This document shows, piece by piece, positions 9,037 to 18,662 of a stretch of 64,000 bases of DNA. How positions within the stretch are numbered: position 1 is the first letter of the stretch; the number at the start of each line of letters is the position of its first letter. A model generated the notes under the pieces. That model worked only from the letters and a program-made list of their open reading frames with translations, did no database searches and was not told where the DNA came from. Source of the DNA: CAZNHL01 sp964572965 (GTDB lineage Bacteria > Bacteroidota > Bacteroidia > Cytophagales > UBA9547); the NCBI GenBank assembly GCA_964572965.1, contig CAZNHL010000001.1, positions 62,001 to 126,000 on the forward strand. The letters run 5' to 3'. Both the position numbers and the translations under genes were made by a program.

Positions 9037-9044
9037 TAATTTTG
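9037..9044 (+). promoter_or_regulatory. Candidate -7 element of ssb promoter
   Basis: TAATTTTG matches TAnnTTTG and predicts a leader of about 20 nt before the ssb ATG. No TTTG is seen 19 bp upstream. Confidence 0.4.
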
Positions 9045-9071
9045 TTTTAATTAAATCACAACACTACAACC

Positions 9072-9515
9072 ATGGCAGGAATTAATAAAGTTATTCTTAT
9101 TGGAAACCTGGGCAAAGACCCTGAAGTGAGACACCTCCCAAGTGGCTCTTCTGTTGCTTCGTTCCCTTTAGCAACGACTGAAAGCTTTAAAGACAAGAAC
9201 GGCAACAAAGTTGACCAGACTGAATGGCACAACATTGAAGTATGGGACGGTCTGGCTAAAATTGCTGAACAATATCTTAAAAAAGGCATGACCGTTTTTG
9301 TCGAAGGAAAAATCCGTACAGAAAACTGGGATGATAAAGACGGAAATAAAAGATATACAACCAAAATTCGTGCTGTAAACTTCCAGATGCTGGGGGGAAG
9401 ACCTGAAGGTGCAAACGGAGGTTATAGTAATACTGGCGCAGGCCAGAGTTCTTCGCCAATATCTGAACCAATCGCAATGAATGGCAGTGCAGCTGAAGAC
9501 GATCTGCCATTTTAA
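9072..9515 (+). CDS. ssb: Single-stranded DNA-binding protein
   Basis: This 147-residue protein has the OB fold of SSB in residues 1-110, opening with AGINKVILIGNLGKDPEVR. A short disordered Gly/Ser/Asn-rich linker follows, then the acidic tip EDDLPF, through which SSB recruits replication and repair enzymes. Length and tip are typical. It lies 55 bp after mutY and 24 bp before gldE. Confidence 0.96.
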   Translation: MAGINKVILIGNLGKDPEVRHLPSGSSVASFPLATTESFKDKNGNKVDQTEWHNIEVWDGLAKIAEQYLKKGMTVFVEGKIRTENWDDKDGNKRYTTKIRAVNFQMLGGRPEGANGGYSNTGAGQSSSPISEPIAMNGSAAEDDLPF

Positions 9516-9539
9516 TCATTTTTACTAAAAAAATAACTT

Positions 9540-10895
9540 GTGGATAGTAGTAGTATTGCATCATCACCGGACCCCTTACCCGTCTTCGCTGAAACAGCAG
9601 GATTTATAAGTGGCTCAATTGCTTTCTATGTTGTTGTATTATTGGCAATTGGACTGCTCCTGGCTTTATCTGCAATTATATCCGGTGCAGAAGTAGCATT
9701 TTTTTCACTTTCTCATGACGAAGTCATGAAATGTAAAACAAGCAATGACAAAGTAGAGCTTCGCATTGCAGACTTATTGAAAGATCCAAAACATTTGCTT
9801 GCTACTATCCTCATTTTAAACAATTTATTTAATGTATCGGTCGTAACCCTTTCAACTTTTCTTACCTGGGAACTTGTTGGCAAGGCCAATACTAAAGGAA
9901 TTGCTATAGTAATACTTACCTCCCTTGTGACTTTTGCCATTGTATTTTTTGGAGAGGTAATTCCTAAAATATATGCCAGCCAACGTGGTATGCAGCTAGC
10001 TAAAAACACAAGTGCATTCTTATCTGTCTCAAATAAAATCATGTATCCTTTTTCATGGTTATTAACCAATTTGGGAAATGTGCTTGAAAAGAGAATACAT
10101 AAAAGAGGTTATCATATCTCTGTGGAAGAACTTAACAAAGCACTCGAACTTACCACCGAAAAAAATACTACTGAAGAAGAAAAAGAGATATTAAAAGGTA
10201 TCGTCAATTTTGGCACTATCACTGTAAGACAGGTAATGAGGACCAGAATGGACATTTCTTCACTTGATATTGAAACATCTTTTATTGAACTGATAGAAAA
10301 AGTAAATCAACTGGGCTATTCCAGGATTCCGGTTTATCGAGATACTGTTGACAAAATAGAAGGTATCCTTTACATAAAGGACCTATTACCTCACATTGAA
10401 GAACCTGAAGAGTATAATTGGCGATCATTATTACGCACTCCTTACTTTATTCCTGAAAACAAAAAAATTGACTCTTTATTAAAAGATTTTCAGGCAATGC
10501 AGGTACATATTGCCATTGTTGTTGATGAATATGGGGGTACCGCCGGATTAATTACAATGGAAGACATCATTGAAGAAATTGTAGGAGAAATCAATGATGA
10601 GTTCGATGAGGAACAAATTGAGTACACCAGAACAGAGGATAATGCATATATATTTGAAGGCAAAACATCATTAAATGATTTTTGCAAAATATTAGATGTT
10701 CATCCTGATTTGTTTGAGAAAGTGAGAGGAGATAGTGAATCTCTTGGCGGTCTTTTGCTTGAGCTAAATGAAGGATTACCTGAAACCGGAGAAAAAATTA
10801 CTTATGGCCGATTTACCTTTGAGGTAATATCAGTTGATACCAGAAAAATAAATACAGTAAAGATTGTCGAAAATGAGGAGAAGGAGAATCTATAG
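9540..10895 (+). CDS. gldE: Gliding-motility-associated CBS-domain membrane protein GldE
   Basis: This 451-residue inner-membrane protein has a CNNM/DUF21 transmembrane domain (about residues 30-190), a pair of CBS domains (about 225-360, including RIPVYRD and VVDEYGGTAGLITMEDI) and a C-terminal CorC/HlyC domain. That is the hemolysin-C/CorC layout. The adjacency to gldD identifies it as GldE; in Flavobacterium johnsoniae gldE lies next to gldD and can partly suppress gldB defects. Translation starts at GTG 9540. The gldD start codon lies inside its 3' end, implying translational coupling. Confidence 0.9.
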   Translation: MDSSSIASSPDPLPVFAETAGFISGSIAFYVVVLLAIGLLLALSAIISGAEVAFFSLSHDEVMKCKTSNDKVELRIADLLKDPKHLLATILILNNLFNVSVVTLSTFLTWELVGKANTKGIAIVILTSLVTFAIVFFGEVIPKIYASQRGMQLAKNTSAFLSVSNKIMYPFSWLLTNLGNVLEKRIHKRGYHISVEELNKALELTTEKNTTEEEKEILKGIVNFGTITVRQVMRTRMDISSLDIETSFIELIEKVNQLGYSRIPVYRDTVDKIEGILYIKDLLPHIEEPEEYNWRSLLRTPYFIPENKKIDSLLKDFQAMQVHIAIVVDEYGGTAGLITMEDIIEEIVGEINDEFDEEQIEYTRTEDNAYIFEGKTSLNDFCKILDVHPDLFEKVRGDSESLGGLLLELNEGLPETGEKITYGRFTFEVISVDTRKINTVKIVENEEKENL

Positions 10896-11469
10896 TATAT
10901 TGGCAATAGGAATGATTTGGGGCTTTTTGCTGATTTCCTGCAATAAAAATGACAAGTATGTTCCTAAAAGCAGAGGATACAACAGGATTGATTTGCCTGC
11001 TCATGCTTATCTCAAATTAACAGAACAACATCCTTATTCATTTGAATATTCAAAATATGCTACAGTTTCTCCCCACAAAGGTTTACAAGAACCGCATTGG
11101 ATAGATGTTTATTACCCGGAATTTGATGCGAATGTTCAGATCACTTATAAGCCGCTCAATAAAGACAAAAAAAAGTATCTTGAACTGGTTGACGACTCTT
11201 ACAAGCTAGCTACTAAACATCAGGTAAAAGCATATTCAATAGAAGAAATGCAGGTAAAAACACCTTCTGGACGCATGGCAACAGTTATTGAACTTACAGG
11301 TGATGTTCCGAGCCAGTTCCAGTTCTATGCTTCAGACTCAACTAATCACTTTATGAGAGGTGCCCTTTATTTTAAAACTTCTACACAAAATGACTCTTTA
11401 GCACCAGTAATAGATTATATTAAAACAGATGTTATTCATATGCTGAATACATTGGAATGGCAAAAATAA
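10873..11469 (+). CDS. gldD: Gliding motility lipoprotein GldD
   Basis: This 198-residue lipoprotein has an Arg-rich N-terminus (MRRRRIYS), a hydrophobic stretch and lipobox LISC, making Cys23 the lipidated residue. The mature part matches GldD: YVPKSRGYNRIDLPAHAY near the start, then DVYYPEFDANVQITYKPL. GldD is required for gliding and type IX secretion in flavobacteria. A TTG three codons upstream is in frame, but ATG 10873 is preferred because it gives a clean signal peptide. It overlaps gldE by 23 bp. Confidence 0.93.
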   Translation: MRRRRIYSILAIGMIWGFLLISCNKNDKYVPKSRGYNRIDLPAHAYLKLTEQHPYSFEYSKYATVSPHKGLQEPHWIDVYYPEFDANVQITYKPLNKDKKKYLELVDDSYKLATKHQVKAYSIEEMQVKTPSGRMATVIELTGDVPSQFQFYASDSTNHFMRGALYFKTSTQNDSLAPVIDYIKTDVIHMLNTLEWQK

Positions 11470-11472
11470 TTA

Positions 11473-11665
11473 AATGACTATCCGCTTCTATGAACCTTCT
11501 TATGTTTTTGCCGCAGATAACGCAGAATTTCGCAGATTAGGATTTAAAACTCCGATTCTGAAAAAACCTTGAAAATTTAAAAATCAATAAAACCTGTGCT
11601 ATCAGCTAAATTAACGGGCAAAATTCAGAATCTGCGGTTAAGCGAATCAGGTAAGGTGTGCCGAA
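11473..11665 (-). repeat. Dispersed intergenic repeat, copy A
   Basis: Read on the minus strand, this stretch aligns over about 180-190 bp with 46373-46550 on the plus strand. The best-conserved ends share GATTCTGAATTTTGC near the start and CATAGAAGCGGATAGTCATTT at the finish, with one or two gaps. The middle is diverged and contains CTGCGAAATTCTGCGTTATC-type GCAGA repeats. It has no open frame and fills the gap between the convergent gldD and recX. Confidence 0.8.
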
Positions 11666-11683
11666 ACGGATACTCAATAATAA

Positions 11684-12148
11684 TTAATCTGTTTTTGAGG
11701 ACAACTCATTAATTGCATCCATTACCAAATCTAACTCGTAACCCTTGGATGATAAAAAATAAGCAATTTTTTGCTGTTGCTTCCAAGGGTCTGTTTCTTT
11801 TAATGTTTTTTGCTTTTTTCTTACTAATTCAATAATAGTGTTCCAATAAAACTCCGGATCAATTTCCGTAAAACCTTCCTTTATAAGTTCATCAGAAATA
11901 CCCTTTTGTTTAAGTATTAAACGAATTTTCCGTCTCCCCCATTTCTTTAGCTTAAACTTCCCCCTTACAAAAGATTTTACATACCGTTGCTCGTCAAGAA
12001 ACTTATCCTCCACCAGCATAGTAACTAATACATGAATCTTTTCCTCCGGGACTTCCCATTCTCCTAACCTTTCCTTAACTTCTCTAACAGATCTGTCTTG
12101 ATAAGCACAAAAGCTGGCTATTTTTAAGTATATTTCATTAAGCGTCAT
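11684..12148 (-). CDS. recX: RecX-like regulator of RecA
   Basis: This 154-residue basic, helical protein matches RecX, which binds and dampens RecA filaments. It carries RecX three-helix repeats: CAYQDRSVREVKERL at about 15-30, FLDEQRYVKSFVRGK at about 50-65 and KWGRRKIRLILKQKGI at about 69-84, where KWGRRKI is a typical signature. recA is not in the window. It converges with gldD across the dispersed repeat. Confidence 0.9.
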   Translation of the reverse strand: MTLNEIYLKIASFCAYQDRSVREVKERLGEWEVPEEKIHVLVTMLVEDKFLDEQRYVKSFVRGKFKLKKWGRRKIRLILKQKGISDELIKEGFTEIDPEFYWNTIIELVRKKQKTLKETDPWKQQQKIAYFLSSKGYELDLVMDAINELSSKTD

Positions 12149-12267
12149 TATTCTAAATTAAGTGATTCTAAATGGCATTAGCATTTAACAAATAAAATTT
12201 TAACCAAAAAACTTCGTTGTAATTGGTAATCTCATTGACATTTAAAACTCAATATCCGTACAAATAA

Positions 12268-14592
12268 TTGATTATAATACTTACCCCCGTGTACCGTAGC
12301 TTATTATTTTTTTTGCTGATGCATTTAAGCTTCTATTTAGCGGCGCAGGATAACTATATCTTAACACTCACTGTCAAAGACAGTAAAACTGACGAAATAC
12401 TCCCTGGTGCTGTAGTAAGAGAAATACATACAGGTAAGGCCATCTCTACAGATGCAAATGGTAAATGTCAGTTTATCCTGCCTAAATCCGATAGCTTAAA
12501 AATTGAGATTAATTTCACCGGTTATAAACGTCTTATTCTAAACGTAAATCCTAAGATTCAACATCTGGATGTTAGACTGGAAGCTGACATTATAGAATTA
12601 AAGGAGGTTGTCATTAATGCTAACTCCAATAAAGAAAAACTAGAATCTACTCAAATGAGTATGGAAACAGTTACAATCCAAACAGCAAAAATGCTTCCTG
12701 TTTTATTGGGTGAAGTAGACATATTGAAGGTATTCCAATTAAAGCCGGGCATACAATCAGGAAATGAAGGCAGCACCGGATTGTATGTAAGAGGAGGAGG
12801 CCCTGAACAAAACCTTTTTCTTGTTGACGATGCCACAGTTTATAATCCTTACCACTTATTTGGGTTTTTCAGTGTATTCAATTCCGATGTTGTTAGCAAA
12901 GTTGATCTATATAAAGGAGGGTTTCCTGCCCAATATGGTGGAAGATTGTCATCTGTAATTGATGTAAAGCTCAGAGACGGCGATAAAGATAAGTATCATG
13001 TATCCGGAGGAATAGGAACCATTGCATCAAGACTGGCGATAGAGGGACCTATACAAAAGGGTAAATCATCTTTCCTGATTGCAGGAAGAAGAACATATAT
13101 AGAACCTATCACAAGATATGTGAATAAGCAAAATGAAGGCAAAGACAATTACGATCCGATACCAGATTACAACTTTCAGGACTTAAACCTTAAATTCTCT
13201 TACAAAGTCAGACCTAAAGATAAAATTACTTTAACTGGCTATTATGGCAGAGATAATTTCAATTTCGTTGGAAACTCTTACAGCCTTAAGTTTAATTGGG
13301 GTAACCTTGTAGGTAGTTATAACTGGCAGCACACCTTTAATTCGAAACTTTATACTAATACTACAATTTCCTTTTCCGATTACAATTACAAAATCTCTAA
13401 CAGGTTTGATAACTTCAGTCTGAATGTCACCTCCGGAGTTCGGGACTATACTATAAAAAACGACTGGAATTATACACTGAGCAATAAACATACTGTAAAA
13501 GCTGGTATTAACGTTTCACGTTATGAGTTTAATGTAGGCTTATTAAATGCCGGAACTGACGATGGTAAAATTAGATTTGGAACAGGACAATCACTTATTG
13601 CAAGCGGTTTCGGAGTTTATCTTGGAGACGAATACACTCTCAATCCCCGTTGGAAATTCGACGCAGGAATTCGCTTTTCAGGATTTCACAACAGAAAAAC
13701 ATATACAGGCTTTGAACCGCGGATTTCTACCCGTTACAAAGTAAACGAAAACATTTCCCTGAAAGCCAATTACACACGTATGCTTCAGTATGTACATTTG
13801 GCTACTAACTCCGGGTCCAGTCTCCCTACCGATATCTGGTATCCTTCAAGCCCCAATGTAGCGCCGGAGAAGGGAAATCAGGCTGCTGCCGGAATTAACA
13901 TTTCTCTTTTTGAAGGCCGCTATTTTCTTTCTAATGAAATCTATTACAAATGGATGAACAATCAGATAGATTTTAAGGACGGTGCACAGTTATTTGTCAA
14001 TCCAAATCTTGAACAAGAATTTATATATGGGAAAGGCTGGGCTTACGGAAATGAAATTTACCTGGAAAAGAAAACGGGGAAACTTACCGGTTGGGTTGGT
14101 TATACATTGGCCTGGACCTGGCGTCAATTTAATGGAGGTACTCCCGAAACAACTATTAATAACGGTCAGCCATTTCACCCAAAATATGACAGAAGAAATG
14201 ACATTACTGTTGTAGCAATGTATGAGCTAAACAAACGCCTGTCCTGCTCGCTTACCTGGATTTACGGAACAGGAACTTTAATATCACTTCCCACTGGCAG
14301 AATGCTGGTACAGGATGTTAATGGGAAAGATGTAAGCTTCGTTCCTATATACGGAGAAAGGAATAACTACAGAATTCCCGCATATCATAGAATGGATATT
14401 TCTATCATTTGGAAAATGGGTAAAAGAACAGATCTTACGTTAAGTGTATATAATGTTTATAACAGGCGTAACACATACATAGTCTACCTCGATAGCTCCA
14501 CTAAAGGAGTTAATATTAACAGTACCTTTGTAGCTAAACAAATATCTCTTTTCCCTATTATACCATCGCTGACTTTCAATTTCAAGTTCTGA
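12268..14592 (+). CDS. TonB-dependent receptor with carboxypeptidase-regulatory-like N-domain
   Basis: This 774-residue outer-membrane receptor has a signal peptide ending FYLAAQ, a CarboxypepD_reg-like domain (about 28-115, with DSKTDEILPGAVVREIHTGK), a plug domain (about 130-240, with GLYVRGGGPEQNLFLVDDA and YNPYHLFGFFSVFN) and a 22-strand-type barrel ending in the aromatic strand SLTFNFKF. The start is TTG 12268; a GTG at 12289 in the same frame is an alternative. Its stop overlaps the start of the DUF4249 lipoprotein gene by one base. This receptor/DUF4249 pairing is recurrent in Bacteroidota. The substrate cannot be predicted. Confidence 0.9.
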   Translation: MIIILTPVYRSLLFFLLMHLSFYLAAQDNYILTLTVKDSKTDEILPGAVVREIHTGKAISTDANGKCQFILPKSDSLKIEINFTGYKRLILNVNPKIQHLDVRLEADIIELKEVVINANSNKEKLESTQMSMETVTIQTAKMLPVLLGEVDILKVFQLKPGIQSGNEGSTGLYVRGGGPEQNLFLVDDATVYNPYHLFGFFSVFNSDVVSKVDLYKGGFPAQYGGRLSSVIDVKLRDGDKDKYHVSGGIGTIASRLAIEGPIQKGKSSFLIAGRRTYIEPITRYVNKQNEGKDNYDPIPDYNFQDLNLKFSYKVRPKDKITLTGYYGRDNFNFVGNSYSLKFNWGNLVGSYNWQHTFNSKLYTNTTISFSDYNYKISNRFDNFSLNVTSGVRDYTIKNDWNYTLSNKHTVKAGINVSRYEFNVGLLNAGTDDGKIRFGTGQSLIASGFGVYLGDEYTLNPRWKFDAGIRFSGFHNRKTYTGFEPRISTRYKVNENISLKANYTRMLQYVHLATNSGSSLPTDIWYPSSPNVAPEKGNQAAAGINISLFEGRYFLSNEIYYKWMNNQIDFKDGAQLFVNPNLEQEFIYGKGWAYGNEIYLEKKTGKLTGWVGYTLAWTWRQFNGGTPETTINNGQPFHPKYDRRNDITVVAMYELNKRLSCSLTWIYGTGTLISLPTGRMLVQDVNGKDVSFVPIYGERNNYRIPAYHRMDISIIWKMGKRTDLTLSVYNVYNRRNTYIVYLDSSTKGVNINSTFVAKQISLFPIIPSLTFNFKF

Positions 14593-15404
14593 TGAACAGG
14601 TACCGCTTTCAAATATTCCTGCTATTATGTTTTCAGGCACTCTGTTGTCAGAAATCTAAAATAATAGACCTTGATTTACCGCCTCAGACACCAACTTTAT
14701 CTGTTGAATGTTATTTGGAAAGGGGGAAAATAACCCGCATGCTTTTAACTGAAACATCTGATTATTATTCACCTGGCTACCCTGTTGATATTTCAGCGCT
14801 TGTCACTATTACTCATAATGGGATAGTTGATACTATGCTTCATCAAATTTTTCTTGACACTATTGATAATGAAGGTAAAGTATACAACTATTATCTTCCT
14901 GATACCATTAAAGCTAATATTGGTGACACATATTCACTTTATATCAAAGATAGCAAAGGGCGTGTAGCTACTGCTCAGACAGTTTTCCGGGATATAGTTA
15001 AACTCGATTCGGTTTATTACATTCTTAATGAAAACGACCGGGTATCAATTAGAATAGAATTTCTGGACGACAAGTCAACAAAAGATCAGTATCGCTTGTT
15101 AATACTAAAAGATACGATAGGCGGTTCGGTACAAAATGACATGCTCATAAGAGATGAAATATTTGAAACAGCCACTATAGGCTTTAACACCACTTATAAA
15201 TTTAATCTTAATGATTCCTTATATGTAGATTTGTATCACTTAACTGATGAATACTATACCTTCCTGAAATCGGTGTCTGATGCCAAAGGAGCAAATGGCA
15301 ACCCTTTTGCTGTTCCGGCAAAAGTAAAAGGAAATATTACAGGAGGAATTGGGATTTTTCAAGCTCTTAATTATGACCGAAGAAACTTAACAATCAGAAA
15401 ATAA
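14592..15404 (+). CDS. DUF4249 lipoprotein, partner of TonB receptor
   Basis: This 270-residue secreted protein has a lipoprotein-like signal (LCFQALCCQ, lipidation at Cys18 or Cys19). It matches the DUF4249 family, with LSVECYLERGKITRMLLTET and a beta-rich fold. DUF4249 proteins typically sit next to TonB-dependent receptors, probably as surface-associated partners. Start and stop overlap as TGATG with the receptor gene, so the two are translationally coupled. At 270 residues it is shorter than the usual 350-400, mostly at the C-terminus. The family's biochemistry is not known to me. Confidence 0.82.
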   Translation: MNRYRFQIFLLLCFQALCCQKSKIIDLDLPPQTPTLSVECYLERGKITRMLLTETSDYYSPGYPVDISALVTITHNGIVDTMLHQIFLDTIDNEGKVYNYYLPDTIKANIGDTYSLYIKDSKGRVATAQTVFRDIVKLDSVYYILNENDRVSIRIEFLDDKSTKDQYRLLILKDTIGGSVQNDMLIRDEIFETATIGFNTTYKFNLNDSLYVDLYHLTDEYYTFLKSVSDAKGANGNPFAVPAKVKGNITGGIGIFQALNYDRRNLTIRK

Positions 15405-15436
15405 CCGTTTAATAAACACGTTTTCAGATAAATTTC

Positions 15437-15444
15437 TAAATTTG
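15437..15444 (+). promoter_or_regulatory. Candidate -7 element of the AsmA-like gene
   Basis: TAAATTTG matches TAnnTTTG and lies 27 bp before the ATG at 15471. No matching -33 element is visible. Confidence 0.4.
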
Positions 15445-15470
15445 ACTGATCATTTTTAATTTCCACTTTT

Positions 15471-18400
15471 ATGAAAAAAGCACTTTATATAATAGGAGGT
15501 ATTTTCGTAGCAATTATTCTTGCGATGGTTTCAATACCTTTCTTCTTTAAAGATCAGATTAAGGCCCAAATAGACGAGCAGATTGCTAAAAATGTAAATG
15601 CTAATGTTTATTTCGATGCTGATAAATTCTCTCTGAGTCTTTTTAAGGATTTTCCGAATATGACAGTTTCCCTGAAGGATTTCGGGATTGTAGGTAAGGA
15701 GGATTTCAAAGGAGATACTCTTACTTCCATTGATGAATTCAACCTCGTAGTAGATCTCAAAAGTGTCATTTTTGGCGACAAAATCAACGTTAGGGGAGTT
15801 CTTCTTGATCAACCAAGGGTATTTGCCAGAGTAAATAAATTTGGGAAGGCAAACTGGGATATTACATTCCCGGATACTACTTCAGTGGTTGAACCGGAAA
15901 CTCCTGAAAAACCATCTGACTTTGCCATCTCAATAGAAAAGTGGGAAATCAGAAATGGTTATGTGATTTATGATGATAAGACTTCAGACCTATTTGCAAG
16001 TGTTGTCAACCTTAATCACGAAGGTAGTGGAGAAATTGGCGCAGATATTTATGATTTAGTGACTAAAACCAAAATAGATACACTTAGCTGTGTAATGGGT
16101 AATGTGGCTTATCTTAATAAAAACAGCCTTTCTTTCAATATGACTTTGAATATTGACAACAAAAACTCAAAGTATAGTTTTAAAGAGAACCTCCTGAAAA
16201 TTAACGAGTTTGCATTAGGTTTCGATGGTTGGGTAGCAATGCCTGACACTAACATTGATATGGATATTAAATTTGCTGCAAAAGAAACTGAATTTAAAAA
16301 TATCCTTTCTTTAGTACCTGCTGTTTACTTAAGCGATTTCGACAAAATAAAAACTGACGGAACTCTGGCTTTTGACGGTTTTGCTAAAGGCCGCTACAAT
16401 GGAGCAACGTTGCCACAATTTGGCGTAAATCTAAAAGTAAATAAAGGGATGTTCCAATATCCTCAACTACCTACTGCAGTTAACAATATTAATATAGACT
16501 TATCGGTTGAGAATAAAGATGTGATTGATAACCTATTAGTTCATCTGAAAAAATTCCACATGGATATGGGCAAAAACCCTGTTGATGCTACAATGCAGCT
16601 GCAAGGTTTAACTAACATGAATATTGATGCCAACGTTTTAGCTAAACTGAACTTAGCAGAAGTAATGACAATGTTCCCGGTTGAAGGAACAACACTTAAA
16701 GGGATGTTCTCTTTAGACCTTAAAGCGAAAGGTATTTATAACGAGCTGCAAAAGAAAATGCCTGCCGTTAATGCAAACATGGTCTTGTCAAACGGTTATG
16801 CTAAAACAAGCGAATTCCCTTCTGCTCTTGACGCGCTAAATGTATTGGCCAATGTAAGCAATTCGACAGGGAACCTTGCCGATACTAAACTGAATGTGAA
16901 AGACATGAAGTTTACAATGGACGGTCAGCCGTTTGAAGCAAGTGTATTTGCCGAAAATCTGGATGATTATACCTGGGACCTGAAAGCAAAAGGGATTGTT
17001 GATCTTACAAAAATCACTAAAATTTTCCCTCTTGATGGTATGACCCTTGCCGGTATTATAGATATCAAGGATTTTGCAACAAAAGGTAAAATGTCTGATG
17101 TAAATGCCGGTCGTTACGATAAGCTACCTACAAGTGGTCAAATGGTATTCTCAAACTTCTCTTATATAAGCAGCGATTTACCTCAGGGCTTTAAGATGAC
17201 TAAAGCACAATTGAACTTCACTCCAAAGGATATTACCATTCCTCAATTAGAAGGTTTTGCCGGTAAATCTGATATCAATATAACAGGGACTTTCTCAAAT
17301 TACATTGCTTACGTATTTGCTGATGGCACCATCAAAGGTAATATGAACTTCAAGTCAAATAGCTTTGATGTAAACGAATGGATGGCCGAAGAACCTGCTC
17401 CGACTACAACTCACACTTCTCCAAAACCGACTGAAACTACAGCACCGGCATCACAGGAAATTGTTGCAGTAGAAATTCCAAAGAACATTGACTTCGTTTT
17501 AAATTCAGATATCAAAAAGGTGCTTTACAGCAATTATGATATCAGCAACCTTAAAGGAGCAGTAATTGTGAAGGATGGTGCTGTTAGAATGCAAAATGTT
17601 GGGTTAAACATGCTCGAAGCTGCCTTTAAAGTAAACGGTGGCTATAACAGCAAAGACCTTAAACATCCATTATTTGACATGGATCTTGATATCCAAAATC
17701 TGTCAATCAATGAAGCCGCAAAAACATTCAACACAGTTAAGTCTTTAGCTCCGATCGCCGAAAAAGTTAATGGTAATGCCAATACTTTAATTAAGTTCAA
17801 AGGGGAACTTGGTCAGGATATGATGCCGGTGATGAACACTCTGAACGGAAATGGTTCTGTAAAAATCGGGCAGGCACGTATGTCTGGCGTAGCTCTTTTT
17901 GACGGGTTATCTAAAATAACCAAAATGCAAAACCTGAACGACGTAGCTCTTAATGATCTTATTCTTAAATTTGAAATTAAAGATGGCTCATTGTTAGTAC
18001 AGCCATTTGACATCAAAAGTGGAAACAGTAATTTCAACATAGGCGGTAGCCAGTCTCTTGACGGTACTTTGAACTATCTGATCAAAACAGATATTCCTTC
18101 CGGTGCTGCCGGAAAAGCTGCTAATGCTGCAATTTCTCAGTATACCGGTCAAAGTAATGTTATTGGAGATCGTATCAAAATTGACATTAAAATGGGCGGA
18201 ACAATGGATAAGCCAACTTTCACACCAGTTGGTAGCAGTAGTAGCTCAACCGGATCCGGTAATATTGTTAATGATGCTAAGAAAGCTGTTACAGATCAGG
18301 CAAACGCTGAAATAGAAAAGCAGAAAAAAGCGGCACAAGAGCAGATTAATGCTGAAGTTGAAAAGCAAAAAGCCGAACTTCAAAAACAGGCACAACAAGA

Positions 18401-18491
18401 AGCTGACAGAATTAAAAAGGAACAAGAAGAAAACTTAAAAAAAGAGGCTGATCAAAAAGCGAAAGACCTTAAAAAGAAATTTGGTCTTTAA
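15471..18491 (+). CDS. AsmA-like giant membrane-anchored protein with C-terminal coiled coil
   Basis: This 1006-residue protein has one N-terminal membrane anchor (about residues 5-27) followed by a long periplasmic beta-rich region. The N-terminus (NVYFDADKFSLSLFKDFPNM) and the C-terminal AsmA_2-like block (about 800-905, with GNGSVKIGQARMSGVALFDGL) identify the AsmA/TamB/YhdP superfamily, which forms grooves thought to move lipids between membranes. Unusual here is a Lys/Glu/Gln-rich coiled coil in the last 75 residues (AEIEKQKKAAQEQINAEVEK). A Pro/Thr-rich linker lies at about 643-665. A second family member lies at 26168-28690. Confidence 0.88.
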   Translation: MKKALYIIGGIFVAIILAMVSIPFFFKDQIKAQIDEQIAKNVNANVYFDADKFSLSLFKDFPNMTVSLKDFGIVGKEDFKGDTLTSIDEFNLVVDLKSVIFGDKINVRGVLLDQPRVFARVNKFGKANWDITFPDTTSVVEPETPEKPSDFAISIEKWEIRNGYVIYDDKTSDLFASVVNLNHEGSGEIGADIYDLVTKTKIDTLSCVMGNVAYLNKNSLSFNMTLNIDNKNSKYSFKENLLKINEFALGFDGWVAMPDTNIDMDIKFAAKETEFKNILSLVPAVYLSDFDKIKTDGTLAFDGFAKGRYNGATLPQFGVNLKVNKGMFQYPQLPTAVNNINIDLSVENKDVIDNLLVHLKKFHMDMGKNPVDATMQLQGLTNMNIDANVLAKLNLAEVMTMFPVEGTTLKGMFSLDLKAKGIYNELQKKMPAVNANMVLSNGYAKTSEFPSALDALNVLANVSNSTGNLADTKLNVKDMKFTMDGQPFEASVFAENLDDYTWDLKAKGIVDLTKITKIFPLDGMTLAGIIDIKDFATKGKMSDVNAGRYDKLPTSGQMVFSNFSYISSDLPQGFKMTKAQLNFTPKDITIPQLEGFAGKSDINITGTFSNYIAYVFADGTIKGNMNFKSNSFDVNEWMAEEPAPTTTHTSPKPTETTAPASQEIVAVEIPKNIDFVLNSDIKKVLYSNYDISNLKGAVIVKDGAVRMQNVGLNMLEAAFKVNGGYNSKDLKHPLFDMDLDIQNLSINEAAKTFNTVKSLAPIAEKVNGNANTLIKFKGELGQDMMPVMNTLNGNGSVKIGQARMSGVALFDGLSKITKMQNLNDVALNDLILKFEIKDGSLLVQPFDIKSGNSNFNIGGSQSLDGTLNYLIKTDIPSGAAGKAANAAISQYTGQSNVIGDRIKIDIKMGGTMDKPTFTPVGSSSSSTGSGNIVNDAKKAVTDQANAEIEKQKKAAQEQINAEVEKQKAELQKQAQQEADRIKKEQEENLKKEADQKAKDLKKKFGL

Positions 18492-18512
18492 GATTGATTA
18501 GCCTTCAAATTG

Positions 18513-18565
18513 ACTTCCCGTTTAGCTTATTAGAATTAAATAAGCTAAACGGGAAGTTTTATTTC
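18513..18565 (+). terminator. Terminator of the AsmA-like gene
   Basis: ACTTCCCGTTTAGCTTATT and AATAAGCTAAACGGGAAGT form a perfect 19-bp stem with a 7-base loop, 21 bp after the stop codon, followed by TTTTATTTCT. Confidence 0.88.
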
Positions 18566-18620
18566 TGCCCACACAATATTACCAAATGATTAAAAAAACA
18601 TTACCATTATGTAACATTAA

Positions 18621-18659
18621 CAGATACTTAAGTGTTTAAGTGATTAAGACTTAAACACT
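18621..18659 (+). promoter_or_regulatory. Stutter repeat and 11-bp hairpin abutting a TTG start
   Basis: AGTGTTTAAGT (18631-18641) and ACTTAAACACT (18649-18659) form a perfect stem with loop GATTAAG, ending 3 bp before the TTG start at 18663. The same stretch carries degenerate 8-bp direct repeats of TTAAGTGN. In mRNA the hairpin would cover the ribosome landing site; as DNA it could be an operator. Confidence 0.5.
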
Positions 18660-18662
18660 ACT

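Noticed and set aside
11473..11665. Insertion-sequence remnant
   Set aside because: Neither repeat copy contains a transposase fragment or terminal inverted repeats that I can see; it is kept only as a dispersed repeat.
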